Below, one piece after another: positions 26,163 through 35,420 of a DNA stretch of 64,000 bases. The position numbers were made by a program, and so were the translations under genes. Under the pieces are notes generated by a model. The model made no database searches. It was not told the origin of the DNA and saw only the letters and a program-made list of their open reading frames with translations. This stretch comes from Brachybacterium sp. FME24 (GTDB lineage Bacteria; Actinomycetota; Actinomycetes; Actinomycetales; Dermabacteraceae): contig NZ_JABUXV010000021.1 in assembly GCF_014897705.1 (NCBI RefSeq), positions 1 through 64,000 on the forward strand, written 5' to 3'. Each line of letters begins with the position of its first letter. Position 1 is the first letter of the stretch.

Positions 26163-27089
26163 ATGACCAGCATCATCGACGCTCCCAGCACCAGCTCGGG
26201 CGGTCACCGGGATCCCGGGACCTCCGCAGCCGTCGCAGAGCACGCGCGCCCGCGGCCTCACGAAGTGCGCCTGGACACCGTCGGCCGGTCCTTCCCCGCT
26301 CCCGGTGGACGCCAGGTCGTCCTGCGAGAGGTCGACCTCTCCGTCGTCCCCGGCGAGATCGTCGCCGTGGTCGGCCCTTCCGGCTGCGGCAAGTCCACCC
26401 TGCTGCGGCTGATCGCGGGCCTGGACCGGCCCAGCGCCGGTGAGATCCGCATCGGCGACAGCCCGCTCCGGGGCACCGACCCTCGCACCGCGGTCGCCTT
26501 CCAGGAGCCGCGCCTGCTGCCCTGGCGCACGCTCGAGCACAACGTGGCCCTGGGCCTGCCCCGCGGCACCGGGAAGCGCGCGGGCCGCGAGCGCGTGCGT
26601 GAACTGCTGCAGCTCGTCGGCCTCGAGCATGCCGCGACCCAGCGGCCCCGCGAGGTCTCCGGCGGCATGGCCCAGCGTGCCTCGCTGGCCCGAGCCTTGG
26701 CCCGCAGCCCTGAGGTGCTCCTGCTGGACGAGCCCTTCGGCGCGCTCGATGCCCTGACTCGTCTGCGCATGCAGGACCTGCTGCTGGAGATCCACGCCGC
26801 CGAGCCCACCACCGTCCTGGTCGTCACCCATGACGTCGAGGAGGCCCTGTACCTCGCCGATCGGGTGCTGCTGCTGCGCTCCCTGCGCGAGGACCCCACC
26901 TCCGGCTCGATCGCCCGCACCGTCGAGGTGCCCGGCGTCCGGCCGCGCGACCGAGCCGACCGTTCCCTGGCCGACCTCCGCGTCGAGCTGCTCGCCGGCC
27001 TCGGCGTGCATTCCCCGTCCACCCCCACTGCGTCCGCCCCCACCCCGTCCGCCCCCTCTGCATCCACCCCCACGGAGATCCCCTCATGA
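26163..27089 (+). CDS. ABC transporter ATP-binding protein, SsuB/TauB type
   Basis: A 308-residue ATPase of the nitrate/sulfonate/taurine importer family. It has Walker A GPSGCGKSTLLR, a Q-loop in VAFQEPRLLPW (diagnostic for this subfamily), signature VSGGMAQRASLARAL, Walker B EVLLLDEPFGALD and switch His in VVTHDVEEALYLADR. The N-terminal 35 residues and the C-terminal Pro/Thr/Ser-rich repeat (STPTAS- and SAPTPSAP-like units) are not part of the fold. ATG 26163 is preferred over ATG 26151, which is 12 bp earlier in frame. The stop overlaps the binding-protein start. With the next two genes it forms a complete importer. Confidence 0.9.
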   Translation: MTSIIDAPSTSSGGHRDPGTSAAVAEHARPRPHEVRLDTVGRSFPAPGGRQVVLREVDLSVVPGEIVAVVGPSGCGKSTLLRLIAGLDRPSAGEIRIGDSPLRGTDPRTAVAFQEPRLLPWRTLEHNVALGLPRGTGKRAGRERVRELLQLVGLEHAATQRPREVSGGMAQRASLARALARSPEVLLLDEPFGALDALTRLRMQDLLLEIHAAEPTTVLVVTHDVEEALYLADRVLLLRSLREDPTSGSIARTVEVPGVRPRDRADRSLADLRVELLAGLGVHSPSTPTASAPTPSAPSASTPTEIPS

Positions 27090-28126
27090 GCCCTCGCATC
27101 AGCCGCCGCACCGCCACCGCCCTCGGACTCTCGGCCGTCGCCGGGATGGGGCTGGCCGCCTGCGTGCCCGGCGAAGGCTCCGAGAGCGCTGCGGGCGGTT
27201 CCGGCGGCGAGGGGGAGTGGAGCACCGGCACCCTCACGATCGACTGGGCCACCTACAACCCTCTCAGCCTCGTCGTGCGGGACCAGAAGCTGATCGAGAG
27301 CGCCCTCGGCGACTCGGTGACGGTGACGTGGGTGCAGTCGGCCGGCTCCAACAAGGCCAACGAGTTCCTGCGCTCCGGCTCGGCGGACGTGGCCTCCACG
27401 GCGGGCTCGGCCGCGCTGCTGGCCCGGGCCAACAGCTCCCCGATCAAGGTGATCGACATCTACAGCCAGCCCGAATGGTCCGCGCTGGTGGTCGGGAAGG
27501 ACAGCGACATCACCGGCCCCGCCGATCTCGCGGGCCGCTCGGTCGCCGCCACCCCCGGCACCGACCCCTACTTCTTCCTGGTCCAGACCCTCGCCGAGGC
27601 CGGGCTGGGCGTCGACGACGTGGAGCTGCAGCCGCTGCAGCACGCCGACGGACGCTCCGCCCTCGAAGGAGGCAGCGTCGAGGCGTGGTCGGGCCTGGAC
27701 CCGATCATGGCCGCCGCCCAGGTCGAGTCCGGTGCGCAGCTCGTGTACCGCAACGTCGACTTCAACACCTACGGCTTCCTCAACGCCACCGAGGCGTTCA
27801 TCGACGATCACGCGGACGTCGCCCAGGTGGTCGTGGACGCCTACGAGCAGGCCCGCAGCTGGGCGCTGGAGAACCTCGACGCCACCGCGCAGCTGCTGGC
27901 CGACGCCGCGAGCATCGACCTCGAGGTCGCCACCACGGTGATCACCGAGCGCTCGAACCTCGACGTGAGCGGCGTGCCCGGCGAGGACCAGCTCGCGGTG
28001 CTCGAGGCGATCTCCCCGATGCTCTCGGAGTCCGGGGACGTCCGGGGCGGGGCCGACGCGGTCGAGAAGGCCCGCGGCGAGATCGTCCACGACGCCTTCG
28101 CGACCGCCGCGGTGGCGAAGCAGTGA
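27086..28126 (+). CDS. ABC transporter substrate-binding lipoprotein, SsuA/TauA-like
   Basis: A 346-residue binding protein. A twin-Arg-like SRRTATALGLS and lipobox LAAC (Cys26) place it on the outer membrane face as a lipoprotein. The rest follows the NMT1/SsuA type II binding fold: TIDWATYNPLSLVVRDQ, VTWVQSAGSNKANEFLRSGSADVASTAGSAALLA (near the ligand site) and EAWSGLDPIMAA. Such proteins bind sulfonates, taurine, nitrate or aromatic sulfonates. The neighbours (SfnG, MetY) favour an organosulfur ligand. It overlaps the ATPase and permease genes by 4 bp each. Confidence 0.88.
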   Translation: MSPRISRRTATALGLSAVAGMGLAACVPGEGSESAAGGSGGEGEWSTGTLTIDWATYNPLSLVVRDQKLIESALGDSVTVTWVQSAGSNKANEFLRSGSADVASTAGSAALLARANSSPIKVIDIYSQPEWSALVVGKDSDITGPADLAGRSVAATPGTDPYFFLVQTLAEAGLGVDDVELQPLQHADGRSALEGGSVEAWSGLDPIMAAAQVESGAQLVYRNVDFNTYGFLNATEAFIDDHADVAQVVVDAYEQARSWALENLDATAQLLADAASIDLEVATTVITERSNLDVSGVPGEDQLAVLEAISPMLSESGDVRGGADAVEKARGEIVHDAFATAAVAKQ

Positions 28127-28977
28127 GCATTCCGACCGACATCCCCCTGCCCACCTCGACCGGGCCGGCCGAGCCGGAGACCGCGCCGTCGGCCGCTCGG
28201 CCCGCCGGCCCCCGCACCCTCTGGGACCGCATCGGGGTGCGCCTCGCCGCCGGCGCGGTGCTGCCGCTGCTGATCCTGATCGCCTGGCAGATCACGACGG
28301 CCGCCGAGCTGGTGCCCGCCTACCGTCTGCCCGGCCCGCTGACCGTGCTGCAGGCCGGCGCCGAGCTGCTCGAACGCGGCGAGCTGGGACTGCATATCGC
28401 GATCTCCGTGCAGCGCGTGCTGATCGGCTTCGCGGTCGGTTCCGTCGTGGGCCTGGCCGTCGCCGCGATCGTGGGCCTGTCCCGCGCCGGCGATGCGCTG
28501 CTGAACCCGACGCTCGCCGCTCTGCGGGCGGTACCCTCGCTGGCCTGGGTTCCGCTGCTGATCCTGTGGCTGCAGATCGGTGAGGAATCGAAGATCACGC
28601 TGATCGCGATCGGCGCGTTCTTCCCGGTGTTCACCACCGTCGCCGCCGCGCTGCGCCACATCGACCCTCATCTGGTGGAGGCAGGGCGCTGCTTCGGCCT
28701 GCGCGGCTGGTCGCTGTTCCGCACGATCCAGCTGCCCGCTGTGGTGCCCTCGGTGGTCTCCGGGCTGCGCCTGGCGCTGGCCCAGGCCTGGCTGTTCCTG
28801 GTCGCCGCCGAGCTCATCGCCTCGTCGATGGGGCTGGGATTCATCCTCAACGACTCCCAGCAGACCGGCCGCGTAGACCGGATCCTGCTGGCCATCGTGC
28901 TGCTCGCACTGCTCGGCACCGTGACCAACGCTCTGCTGGGCCTCGCCGAGAAGAAGCTGCTGCGGAGGTGGACATGA
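28123..28977 (+). CDS. ABC transporter permease, SsuC/TauC type
   Basis: The 284-residue permease has about six membrane helices. The cytoplasmic coupling motif is EAGRCFGLRGWSLFRTIQLPAVVPSVVSGLRLA, which matches the EAA loop of the SsuC family. The first 30 residues are a Pro-rich cytoplasmic extension. GTG 28123 overlaps the binding-protein stop (GTGA). It forms the pore of the importer and works as a homodimer with the two upstream products. The stop overlaps the next start. Confidence 0.9.
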   Translation: MSIPTDIPLPTSTGPAEPETAPSAARPAGPRTLWDRIGVRLAAGAVLPLLILIAWQITTAAELVPAYRLPGPLTVLQAGAELLERGELGLHIAISVQRVLIGFAVGSVVGLAVAAIVGLSRAGDALLNPTLAALRAVPSLAWVPLLILWLQIGEESKITLIAIGAFFPVFTTVAAALRHIDPHLVEAGRCFGLRGWSLFRTIQLPAVVPSVVSGLRLALAQAWLFLVAAELIASSMGLGFILNDSQQTGRVDRILLAIVLLALLGTVTNALLGLAEKKLLRRWT

Positions 28978-31022
28978 GCATCACCGAAGAAGTCCGCCTC
29001 GTCGAGCACCGCAGCTACCCGGCGCCCGCCGCCTTCACCGCGCAGGCGAATGTGGACGCGGGCATCTACGCCACAGCCTCGGCCGATCCGACCGCGTTCT
29101 GGGAGGAGGCCGCGCGCCGCCTGGAGTGGACCGAGCCGTGGCACACCGCCCACGAGTGGGAACCGCCCGCGCCGGATCCGGCGACCGGCGAGCGGAGCGT
29201 CCCGGCGGCCCGCTGGTTCGTCGGCGGCCGGTTGAACGTCGCCGAGAACTGCGTGGACCGCCACGTGCGCGCCGGGAACGGCGCCACCGTCGCCCTGCAC
29301 TTCGAGGGGGAGCCGGGGGACCGCGAGTCCGTCACCTACGAGGACCTCCAGCGGCGGGTCAGCCAGGCGGCGAACGCCCTCACGGATCTCGGGATCGTCC
29401 CCGGCGACCGCGTCGTCGTGTACCTCCCGGTGCTGGTCGAGACGATCGTCATCGCGCTGGCCTGCGCCCGCCTCGGCGCCGTGCACTCCCTCGTGTTCGG
29501 CGGCTTCAGCGCGGAGGCCGTGCGCTTCCGCCTGCAGGACACCGGCGCGAAGCTGCTGGTCACCTCCGACGGCCAGTTCCGTCGCGGGAAGGCCATCGAG
29601 GTGAAGTCCGCCGCCGATGAAGCAGCCCGCGATCTCCCCGATCTCGAGCATGTGCTGGTGGTGCGCCGCACCGGCCTCGACATCGCCTGGACCGAGGGCC
29701 GCGACGTGTGGTGGCACGAGAGCGTGGGCACCGCGAGCGCGCACCACCAGGCGCAGTCCTTCGACGCCGAGCACCCGCTGTTCATCATCTACACCTCCGG
29801 CACCACCGGGAAGCCCAAGGGCCTGGTGCACACGAGCGGCGGCTATCTCGCCCACACCTCCTGGGCGCACTGGGCCCATTTCGACGCGAAGAGCGACGAC
29901 GTGCACTGGTGCACCGCGGACCTCGCCTGGGTCACCGCCCACACCTACGAGATCTACGGCCCGCTCTCCAACGGGCTCACCCAGGTCATCTACGAGGGCA
30001 CCCCCGGGCAGCCCGATCGCGAGCGGCACCTGGAGATCATCGAACGCTACGGCGTCACCGTCTACTACACCGCGCCCACGCTGATCCGCACCTTCATGAG
30101 CTGGTTCGGCGAGGAGCTGCCGACGGGCCACGACCTGTCCACTCTGCGCCTGCTGGGCACTGTCGGCGAGGCGATCAATCCCGAGGCCTGGGTGTGGTTC
30201 CACCGCACCTTCGGCCGCGGCGAGCTGCCGATCATCGACACCTGGTGGCAGTCCGAGACCGGCGCCGCGATGCTCGTGCCCCTGCCCGGGGTGACCACGC
30301 TCAAGCCCGGCTCGGCGACCGTGCCGCTGCCGGGCATCGACATGGCCGTGGTGGACGCCGAGGGCGCCGAGCAGCCTCCGGGCGTCGCCGGCACGCTGGT
30401 GGCCCGTCGGCCCTGGCCCGGGATGGCCCGCACCGTGTGGGGCGACCCGCAGCGCTACCGCGACTCGTACTGGAGGGACTACGCCGGCTGCGGCGAGCAC
30501 GGCGGGTACTACGTCGCCGGAGACTCCGCGACGGTCGACGCCGACGGCTGCTTCTGGATCCTCGGCCGCCTGGACGACGTCGTGAACGTCTCCGGGCACC
30601 GGCTGTCCACCATCGAGATCGAATCCGCGCTGGTCGCGGACCCTTCAGTGGCCGAGGCCGGCGCCGCCGGGGTGGACGATCCGCTGACCGGCCAGGCCGT
30701 GGCGGTGTTCTTCATGTCGTCGGGAGGAGAGGCGGCTGCGGACGGTGCCGCGCTGCGGAACCGCGTGGCCCGCGAGATCGGGCCCATCGCCAAGCCCAAG
30801 CATCTCGTCGAGGTGCCCGACCTGCCCCGGACCCGCTCCGGCAAGATCATGCGCCGCCTGCTCGCCCAGCTCGTCCACGCCGAGCGCGACCGTCGCGCGG
30901 GAATCTCGCCGCAGCCGCTGGGGGACATCACCTCCCTGCAGAATCCGGAAGCGGTCGACGAGGTGGCCGCGGCCCTCGCGGCGCTCCCTGCGGACGACCC
31001 CGCCGTGGCCCCGCATCCCTGA
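28974..31022 (+). CDS. acs: Acetyl-CoA synthetase (AMP-forming)
   Basis: A 682-residue adenylate-forming enzyme that turns acetate, ATP and CoA into acetyl-CoA. It has YTSGTTGKPKG (P-loop), YTAPTLIRTFM, DTWWQSETGA (the Trp narrows the acyl pocket, which favours acetate), GYYVAGDSA and VNVSGHRLSTIEIE. The reversible-acetylation Lys lies in RTRSGKIMRR. ATG 28974 is preferred because GGAGG ends 6 bp upstream; the permease stop overlaps it. Its place between a sulfonate-type importer and SfnG is unusual. A 67-bp gap follows before SfnG, so the operon may be continuous. Confidence 0.93.
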   Translation: MSITEEVRLVEHRSYPAPAAFTAQANVDAGIYATASADPTAFWEEAARRLEWTEPWHTAHEWEPPAPDPATGERSVPAARWFVGGRLNVAENCVDRHVRAGNGATVALHFEGEPGDRESVTYEDLQRRVSQAANALTDLGIVPGDRVVVYLPVLVETIVIALACARLGAVHSLVFGGFSAEAVRFRLQDTGAKLLVTSDGQFRRGKAIEVKSAADEAARDLPDLEHVLVVRRTGLDIAWTEGRDVWWHESVGTASAHHQAQSFDAEHPLFIIYTSGTTGKPKGLVHTSGGYLAHTSWAHWAHFDAKSDDVHWCTADLAWVTAHTYEIYGPLSNGLTQVIYEGTPGQPDRERHLEIIERYGVTVYYTAPTLIRTFMSWFGEELPTGHDLSTLRLLGTVGEAINPEAWVWFHRTFGRGELPIIDTWWQSETGAAMLVPLPGVTTLKPGSATVPLPGIDMAVVDAEGAEQPPGVAGTLVARRPWPGMARTVWGDPQRYRDSYWRDYAGCGEHGGYYVAGDSATVDADGCFWILGRLDDVVNVSGHRLSTIEIESALVADPSVAEAGAAGVDDPLTGQAVAVFFMSSGGEAAADGAALRNRVAREIGPIAKPKHLVEVPDLPRTRSGKIMRRLLAQLVHAERDRRAGISPQPLGDITSLQNPEAVDEVAAALAALPADDPAVAPHP

Positions 31023-31089
31023 CCGTGATCCGGACGCTCGATCCGGACCCTTCGACCCCCGACTGCACCACCCCGACCCTGGAGGACCC

Positions 31090-32328
31090 ATGACCACCAT
31101 CGTCCCCGTCTCGACTCTCGAGACGCCGCTGAAGTTCGCGTACTGGGTGCCGAACGTCTCCGGCGGCCTCGTCGTCTCCACGATCGAGCAGCGCACCGAC
31201 TGGCAGCTGCCGTACAACTCGCGCCTCGCGCAGATCGCCGAGAACTCCGGCTTCGAGTACGCCCTGACCCAGACCCGCTACGCCGCCAGCTACGGCGCGG
31301 ACAAGCAGCACGAGGCCTCTGCCTTCTCCATGGCCCTGCTCGGCGCGACCGAGCGCCTGCGCGTGATCGCCGCCTTCCACCCCGGTATGTGGCATCCGGG
31401 TGTGCTCGCCAAGTGGCTGATCACTGCCGACCACCTCTCCGGCGGACGCGCCGCGGTGAACATCGTCTCCGGCTGGCTCAAGGACGAGTTCGTGAAGTTC
31501 GGCCTGCCCTGGCTCGAGCACGACGAGCGCTACGTGCGCACCGAGGAGTTCATCAGCGCGCTGCGCGGACTGCTCACCGAGAACGGGTACAGCCAGGACG
31601 GCCAGTACTACTCGATCGACGACTTCACCCTCTCCCCGAAGCCGGTGGACGTGCCCGGCCGCCCGCACCCGGAGATCTTCTTCGGCGGCAACTCCACCGC
31701 CGCCCAGGGCGTCGCCGGTCGCGTCGCCGACTGGTACTTCTCCAACGGTCGCACCCTCGAGGGGTACGAGGAGAACGTCGCCGGGGTGCTGGCCTCCGCG
31801 CAGCAGGCCGGCCGCCAGCCGAAGTTCGGGCTGAACGGCTTCGTCATCGCCCGCGAGTCCCGGAAGGAGGCGGAGGAGACCCTGCGCGAGATCGTCGCCA
31901 AAGCGCACCGCCCTGCCGTGGAGGGCTTCAAGCAGGCCGTGCAGGAGGCCGGAGCGTCCACGAAGGACGGCAAGGGCATGTGGGCCGACTCCTCCTTCGA
32001 GGACCTCGTGCAGTACAACGACGGCTTCAAGACCCGCCTCATCGGCACCCCCGAGGAGATCGCGGATCGCATCATCGAGTACAAGAAGGTGGGCGTGAAC
32101 CTCCTGCTGACCTGCTACCTCCACTTCCAGGAGGAGGTCGCCGCCTTCGGCCGCGACGTGATGCCGATCGTGCGCGAGAAGGAGAAGGACCTCGCTCGCG
32201 CCCAGGGCACCGAATTGAACACCGACCTGCTCCCCGTCGTCCCCGGCGTGAGCGCACAGGAGGCGGAGGCGGCGACCGCTGAGACGCTGCCGGCGGATCA
32301 CCCGGCCAAGGCAGGGGCCGCCGCATGA
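31090..32328 (+). CDS. sfnG: Dimethylsulfone monooxygenase SfnG
   Basis: A 412-residue FMNH2-dependent monooxygenase of the bacterial luciferase-like class. The start KFAYWVPNVSGGLVVS.IEQRTDW, then FEYALTQTRY, VIAAFHPG, AVNIVSGW, LEHDERY, EIFFGGNS and SFEDLVQYNDGFKT-LIGTP are close to SfnG of Pseudomonas as I recall it. SfnG oxidises dimethylsulfone to methanesulfinate plus formaldehyde with reduced FMN. Usual length is about 360; the last 40 residues, Ala/Thr/Glu-rich, are an extra tail. ATG 31090 has GGAGG upstream. No flavin reductase or MsuC/MsuD-like enzyme is in the window, so further steps must be encoded elsewhere. It overlaps metY. Confidence 0.92.
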   Translation: MTTIVPVSTLETPLKFAYWVPNVSGGLVVSTIEQRTDWQLPYNSRLAQIAENSGFEYALTQTRYAASYGADKQHEASAFSMALLGATERLRVIAAFHPGMWHPGVLAKWLITADHLSGGRAAVNIVSGWLKDEFVKFGLPWLEHDERYVRTEEFISALRGLLTENGYSQDGQYYSIDDFTLSPKPVDVPGRPHPEIFFGGNSTAAQGVAGRVADWYFSNGRTLEGYEENVAGVLASAQQAGRQPKFGLNGFVIARESRKEAEETLREIVAKAHRPAVEGFKQAVQEAGASTKDGKGMWADSSFEDLVQYNDGFKTRLIGTPEEIADRIIEYKKVGVNLLLTCYLHFQEEVAAFGRDVMPIVREKEKDLARAQGTELNTDLLPVVPGVSAQEAEAATAETLPADHPAKAGAAA

Positions 32329-33719
32329 ACGAGCAGACCCAGCCGGGCACCCCCGACGCCACCCCGTCGGCCGCGACTCCATCGGCCCCGGAGCGCACCT
32401 TCGGATTCCGCACCCGCGCGCTGCACGCGGGCGGCACGCCCGACGCCGTCCACGGCGCCCGCGCGGTGCCGATCTATCAGACCACGTCGTTCGTCTTCGA
32501 CGATGCGGCCGACGCCGCGAACCTGTTCGCGCTGCAGAAGTACGGCAACATCTACTCCCGCATCGGCAACCCCACCGTTGCGGCCTTCGAGGAGCGCATC
32601 GCCTCGCTGGAGGGCGGGATCGGCGCGGTCGCCACCGCCTCGGGGATGAGCGCCGAGTTCATCACCTTCGCGGCTCTCGTCGGCGCTGGCGATCATGTCG
32701 TCGCGTCCTCGCAGCTGTACGGCGGCACCGTCACCCAGCTCGATGTCACCCTGCGCCGCTTCGGCGTGCAGACCACCTTCGTGCCCTCCTCCGACCCGGA
32801 GGACTTCCGCGCGGCGTTCCGCGAGGAGACGAAGGTGCTGTACGTCGAGATGATCGGCAACCCCTCCGGGGAGATCGCCGACCTCGAGGGGCTCGCCGCG
32901 CTCGCCCATGAGCACGGTGTGCCTCTCGTGGTCGACGCGACCCTGGCCACGCCGTACCTGGCGCGGCCGCTCGAGCACGGGGCCGACATCGTCATCCACT
33001 CCGCCACCAAGTTCCTCGGCGGGCACGGCACGACGCTCGGCGGGGTGGTCGTCGAGTCCGGCCGCTTCGACTGGGGCAACGGGAACTTCCCGTCGATGAC
33101 GGAGCCCGTGGAGTCCTACGGCGGCGTCCAGTGGTGGGCGAACTTCGGCGAGTACGGCTTCCTGACCAAACTGCGCTCCGAACAGCTGCGCGACATCGGA
33201 CCGGCGCTCTCCGCACAGTCCGCCTTCCAGCTGCTGCAGGGCGTCGAGACGCTCCCGCAGCGCATGGACGCCCACCTCGCGGGCGCTGGTGCGGTCGCGC
33301 AGTGGCTCGATGAGGATCCGCGGGTGTCCTTCGTGACCTATGCGGGCCTGCCCTCGCATCCGCACGCCGAGCGCGCGCAGAAGTACCTGCCGCTGGGCCC
33401 CGGTGCCGTGTTCGCCTTCGGGGTGGAGCCCGTCGGCACGTTCGGGACCGACGAGGAGCGCGCCGCCGCGGCCCGCACCACCGGCGAGAAGGTGATGGAG
33501 AACCTGCAGCTGGCCTCGCACCTCGCGAACATCGGCGACGCCCGTACCCTGGTGATCCATCCGGCCTCCACCACCCACCAGCAGCTCAGCCCCGAGCAGC
33601 TCCTCGCGGGCGGGGTGCGACCGGATCTGATCCGCATCTCCGTGGGCCTGGAGGACGTGGACGACATCCTGTGGGACCTCGACCAAGCGATCACGGCGGC
33701 GACGGGAGTCTCGCGATGA
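32325..33719 (+). CDS. metY: O-acetylhomoserine sulfhydrylase (MetY)
   Basis: The 464-residue PLP enzyme belongs to the Cys/Met metabolism family. Markers are FGFRTRALHAGGTPD, YQTTSFVF, IYSRIGNPTVAAFEERIASLEGG, VLYVEMIGNPSGEIAD and HSATKFLGGHGTTLGG with PLP-binding Lys229. It makes homocysteine from O-acetylhomoserine and sulfide, or methionine with methanethiol. The DWGNGNFP-MTEP segment is typical of MetY rather than MetB. The first 25 residues are a Thr/Pro/Ala leader. ATG 32325 overlaps the sfnG stop, so sulfur released by the operon could be assimilated directly. Confidence 0.93.
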   Translation: MNEQTQPGTPDATPSAATPSAPERTFGFRTRALHAGGTPDAVHGARAVPIYQTTSFVFDDAADAANLFALQKYGNIYSRIGNPTVAAFEERIASLEGGIGAVATASGMSAEFITFAALVGAGDHVVASSQLYGGTVTQLDVTLRRFGVQTTFVPSSDPEDFRAAFREETKVLYVEMIGNPSGEIADLEGLAALAHEHGVPLVVDATLATPYLARPLEHGADIVIHSATKFLGGHGTTLGGVVVESGRFDWGNGNFPSMTEPVESYGGVQWWANFGEYGFLTKLRSEQLRDIGPALSAQSAFQLLQGVETLPQRMDAHLAGAGAVAQWLDEDPRVSFVTYAGLPSHPHAERAQKYLPLGPGAVFAFGVEPVGTFGTDEERAAAARTTGEKVMENLQLASHLANIGDARTLVIHPASTTHQQLSPEQLLAGGVRPDLIRISVGLEDVDDILWDLDQAITAATGVSR

Positions 33720-34276
33720 ACCAGATCAGTGTCCAGGGCGCAGGCGCCGCCTGCGCGGTCCCGGCGGCCGACGTCGACGCCCCCGCGCGCACCTGGCAGG
33801 GCCCCTCGGCCCCGCAGCGGCTCAGCATCCTGCGCCGCACCCGGAGCATCGCGATCGTCGGCGCCTCGGCGAATCCGTCGCGGGCCAGCTACTTCGTGGC
33901 GACCTATCTGCTCTCCAGCTCGCCGTACGAGGTGTACTTCGTGAACCCGCGAGCCGAGACGATCCTGGGGCGGCCGGCGTACGACTCGCTCGCCGACCTC
34001 CCGGTGGTGCCGGACCTGGTGGACGTGTTCCGCCGGCACGACGATCTGCCGGGCGTGGCGGCCGAGGCCGTCGAGGTGGGGGCGAAGGCGATCTGGTTCC
34101 AGCTGGGCTCCTGGCACGAGGAGGCCGCCGCGGTCGCCGAGCGTGCGGGCCTGGACGTGGTCATGGACCGCTGCCTGAAGATCGAGCACGCCCGCTTCCA
34201 CGGCGGGCTGCACCTGGCCGGGTTCAACACCGGCGAGATCAGTTCGAAGAAGCAGCGGGTCAGCCGGCGCGGCTGA
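33716..34276 (+). CDS. CoA-binding domain protein (YccU family)
   Basis: The 186-residue product is a single Rossmann-type CoA-binding domain: TRSIAIVGASANPSRASYFVATYL, then VYFVNPRAETILGRPAYDSLADLP, a helix with DLVDVFRRHDDLPGVA, KAIWFQLGSWHEEAA and VVMDRCLKIEHARFHGGL at the end. Members bind CoA or NAD; their cellular role is unclear. In many actinobacteria it is next to an O-acetylhomoserine sulfhydrylase, as here. ATG 33716 overlaps the metY stop, and the gene ends the operon. Confidence 0.88.
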   Translation: MNQISVQGAGAACAVPAADVDAPARTWQGPSAPQRLSILRRTRSIAIVGASANPSRASYFVATYLLSSSPYEVYFVNPRAETILGRPAYDSLADLPVVPDLVDVFRRHDDLPGVAAEAVEVGAKAIWFQLGSWHEEAAAVAERAGLDVVMDRCLKIEHARFHGGLHLAGFNTGEISSKKQRVSRRG

Positions 34277-34350
34277 GCGTACGATCTGTGATCAGGCGCG
34301 GGTTGAGGACTACCTCGGCCCGCGTTCTGCTGCCCAGGGATGGAAAGCGA

Positions 34351-34707
34351 TCAGCCCAGGGGCCGGGAGAAATCGATCGTGACGCCCGCAGCGGCGGCGA
34401 TGGCCACGCAGGCCGAGCGCTCGCCGAAGTCCATATCCGTCGGCTCGCGAACCACCCGGGCCCCGGCGGTGACCGCGTGGGCGAAGGCCGCGTCGACGTC
34501 GTCGCAGGTCACGTGGACCACCACGCCACGAGTGGTCGCTTGGCCGTCTGCCGGGGCATTGATCCACAGCGGGATGCTGTCGGGCGAGGTCACGGAGGCG
34601 AAGCTGCCGTAGTCCGCCTCGACCGTCCAGCCGAGGACGTCGTGGAATTCGGCCGCGGCGACCGAGGGGTCCTCGAGGACGAGCGTGAGGGCACGGATTC
34701 CGGTCAC
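34351..34707 (-). CDS. VOC (glyoxalase/bleomycin resistance) family protein
   Basis: The 118-residue protein shows one VOC module pair: ALTLVLEDPSVAAAEFHDVLGWTVEADYG, VVVHVTCDDVDAAFAHAVTAGARVV, then FGERSACVAIAAAAGVTIDFSRPLG. It resembles stand-alone VOC proteins of unknown substrate. Metal ligands are not obvious. I chose GTG 34707, preceded by AAGGAG. It follows the pentapeptide-repeat gene by 56 bp in the same direction. Convergent with the sulfur operon, which ends 74 bp away. Confidence 0.78.
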   Translation of the reverse strand: MTGIRALTLVLEDPSVAAAEFHDVLGWTVEADYGSFASVTSPDSIPLWINAPADGQATTRGVVVHVTCDDVDAAFAHAVTAGARVVREPTDMDFGERSACVAIAAAAGVTIDFSRPLG

Positions 34708-34763
34708 CGGTCGACTCCTTCGTCGGGAAGCAGGTTCGGGCGCCAGGGTAGCGGGTGCCTGCC

Positions 34764-35420
34764 TCACCCCTCCAGGCGGATCCCGAGATGATTCGCGAAG
34801 GCCGGCGCCAGGGCGGTCACCTGCTGGGCATCCAGCGTCGCCCCGGCCATCCCCTCCAGATTGCTGATCGCGCCCATCTCGAGACCGCGCAGGTCCACGT
34901 CCTGCAATCGCGCGTGGGCGAGGGAGACGCTGCCGGCGCGGCAGTTGAGGAAGGAGACGCGGGTCGCGACGGCGCCGTTCAGATCCAGCTCCTCGATCAT
35001 GCAGTCCTCGAACAGGACGTCCTCGAGGGTCGAGGAGCGCAGATTGATCCAGTCGAACTTGCTGCCGACGATGCGGGTCGAGCGGACCTGCGCGTCGTAG
35101 ATGTCCCAGGCGCCCAGGCGGGAGCCGGTCATCTCCACGTCCCGCCAGGTGGAGCGGGTCGCATCCAGCACGGGAGCATTGAGGCGTTCGATCCGGGTCT
35201 CGATCAGGCGCGAGGACTGCAGCACCGTCTCGTGCGCAGTGACGCCCACGAATTCGCATTCGGTGAAGGTCGCGCCGGTCAGGTCGCGGCCCGAGAGGTC
35301 CGCCCCCTCGATGCTGAGGCCCTCGTAGCTGCCGTGCTCCTCGAGCTCATCGACGTCGCCGTGCTCCAGCGCGGACAGGGTGAGGCGACTCAGCACGGGC
35401 TTCTTGGTGGTCAGCGCCAT
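34764..35420 (-). CDS. Pentapeptide-repeat protein
   Basis: The 218-residue protein has tandem pentapeptide repeats from about 40 to 180, with A(D/N)LxG-type units such as GADLSGRDLTGATFTECEF, LDATRSTWRDVEMTGSRL and LEDVLFEDCMIEELDLNGAVA. They form a right-handed square beta-helix. Some family members (Qnr, MfpA) mimic DNA and protect gyrase; this one is more irregular, so that activity is not claimed. It has no signal peptide or membrane segment. Start ATG 35420 is preferred; GTG 35426 has a shorter gap to GAGGAG and is also possible. Confidence 0.85.
   Translation of the reverse strand: MALTTKKPVLSRLTLSALEHGDVDELEEHGSYEGLSIEGADLSGRDLTGATFTECEFVGVTAHETVLQSSRLIETRIERLNAPVLDATRSTWRDVEMTGSRLGAWDIYDAQVRSTRIVGSKFDWINLRSSTLEDVLFEDCMIEELDLNGAVATRVSFLNCRAGSVSLAHARLQDVDLRGLEMGAISNLEGMAGATLDAQQVTALAPAFANHLGIRLEG

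Noticed and set aside
32200-32330. SAM or cobalamin riboswitch before metY
   Set aside because: metY overlaps the sfnG stop codon, so there is no leader to hold a riboswitch, and no such core is seen before sfnG.
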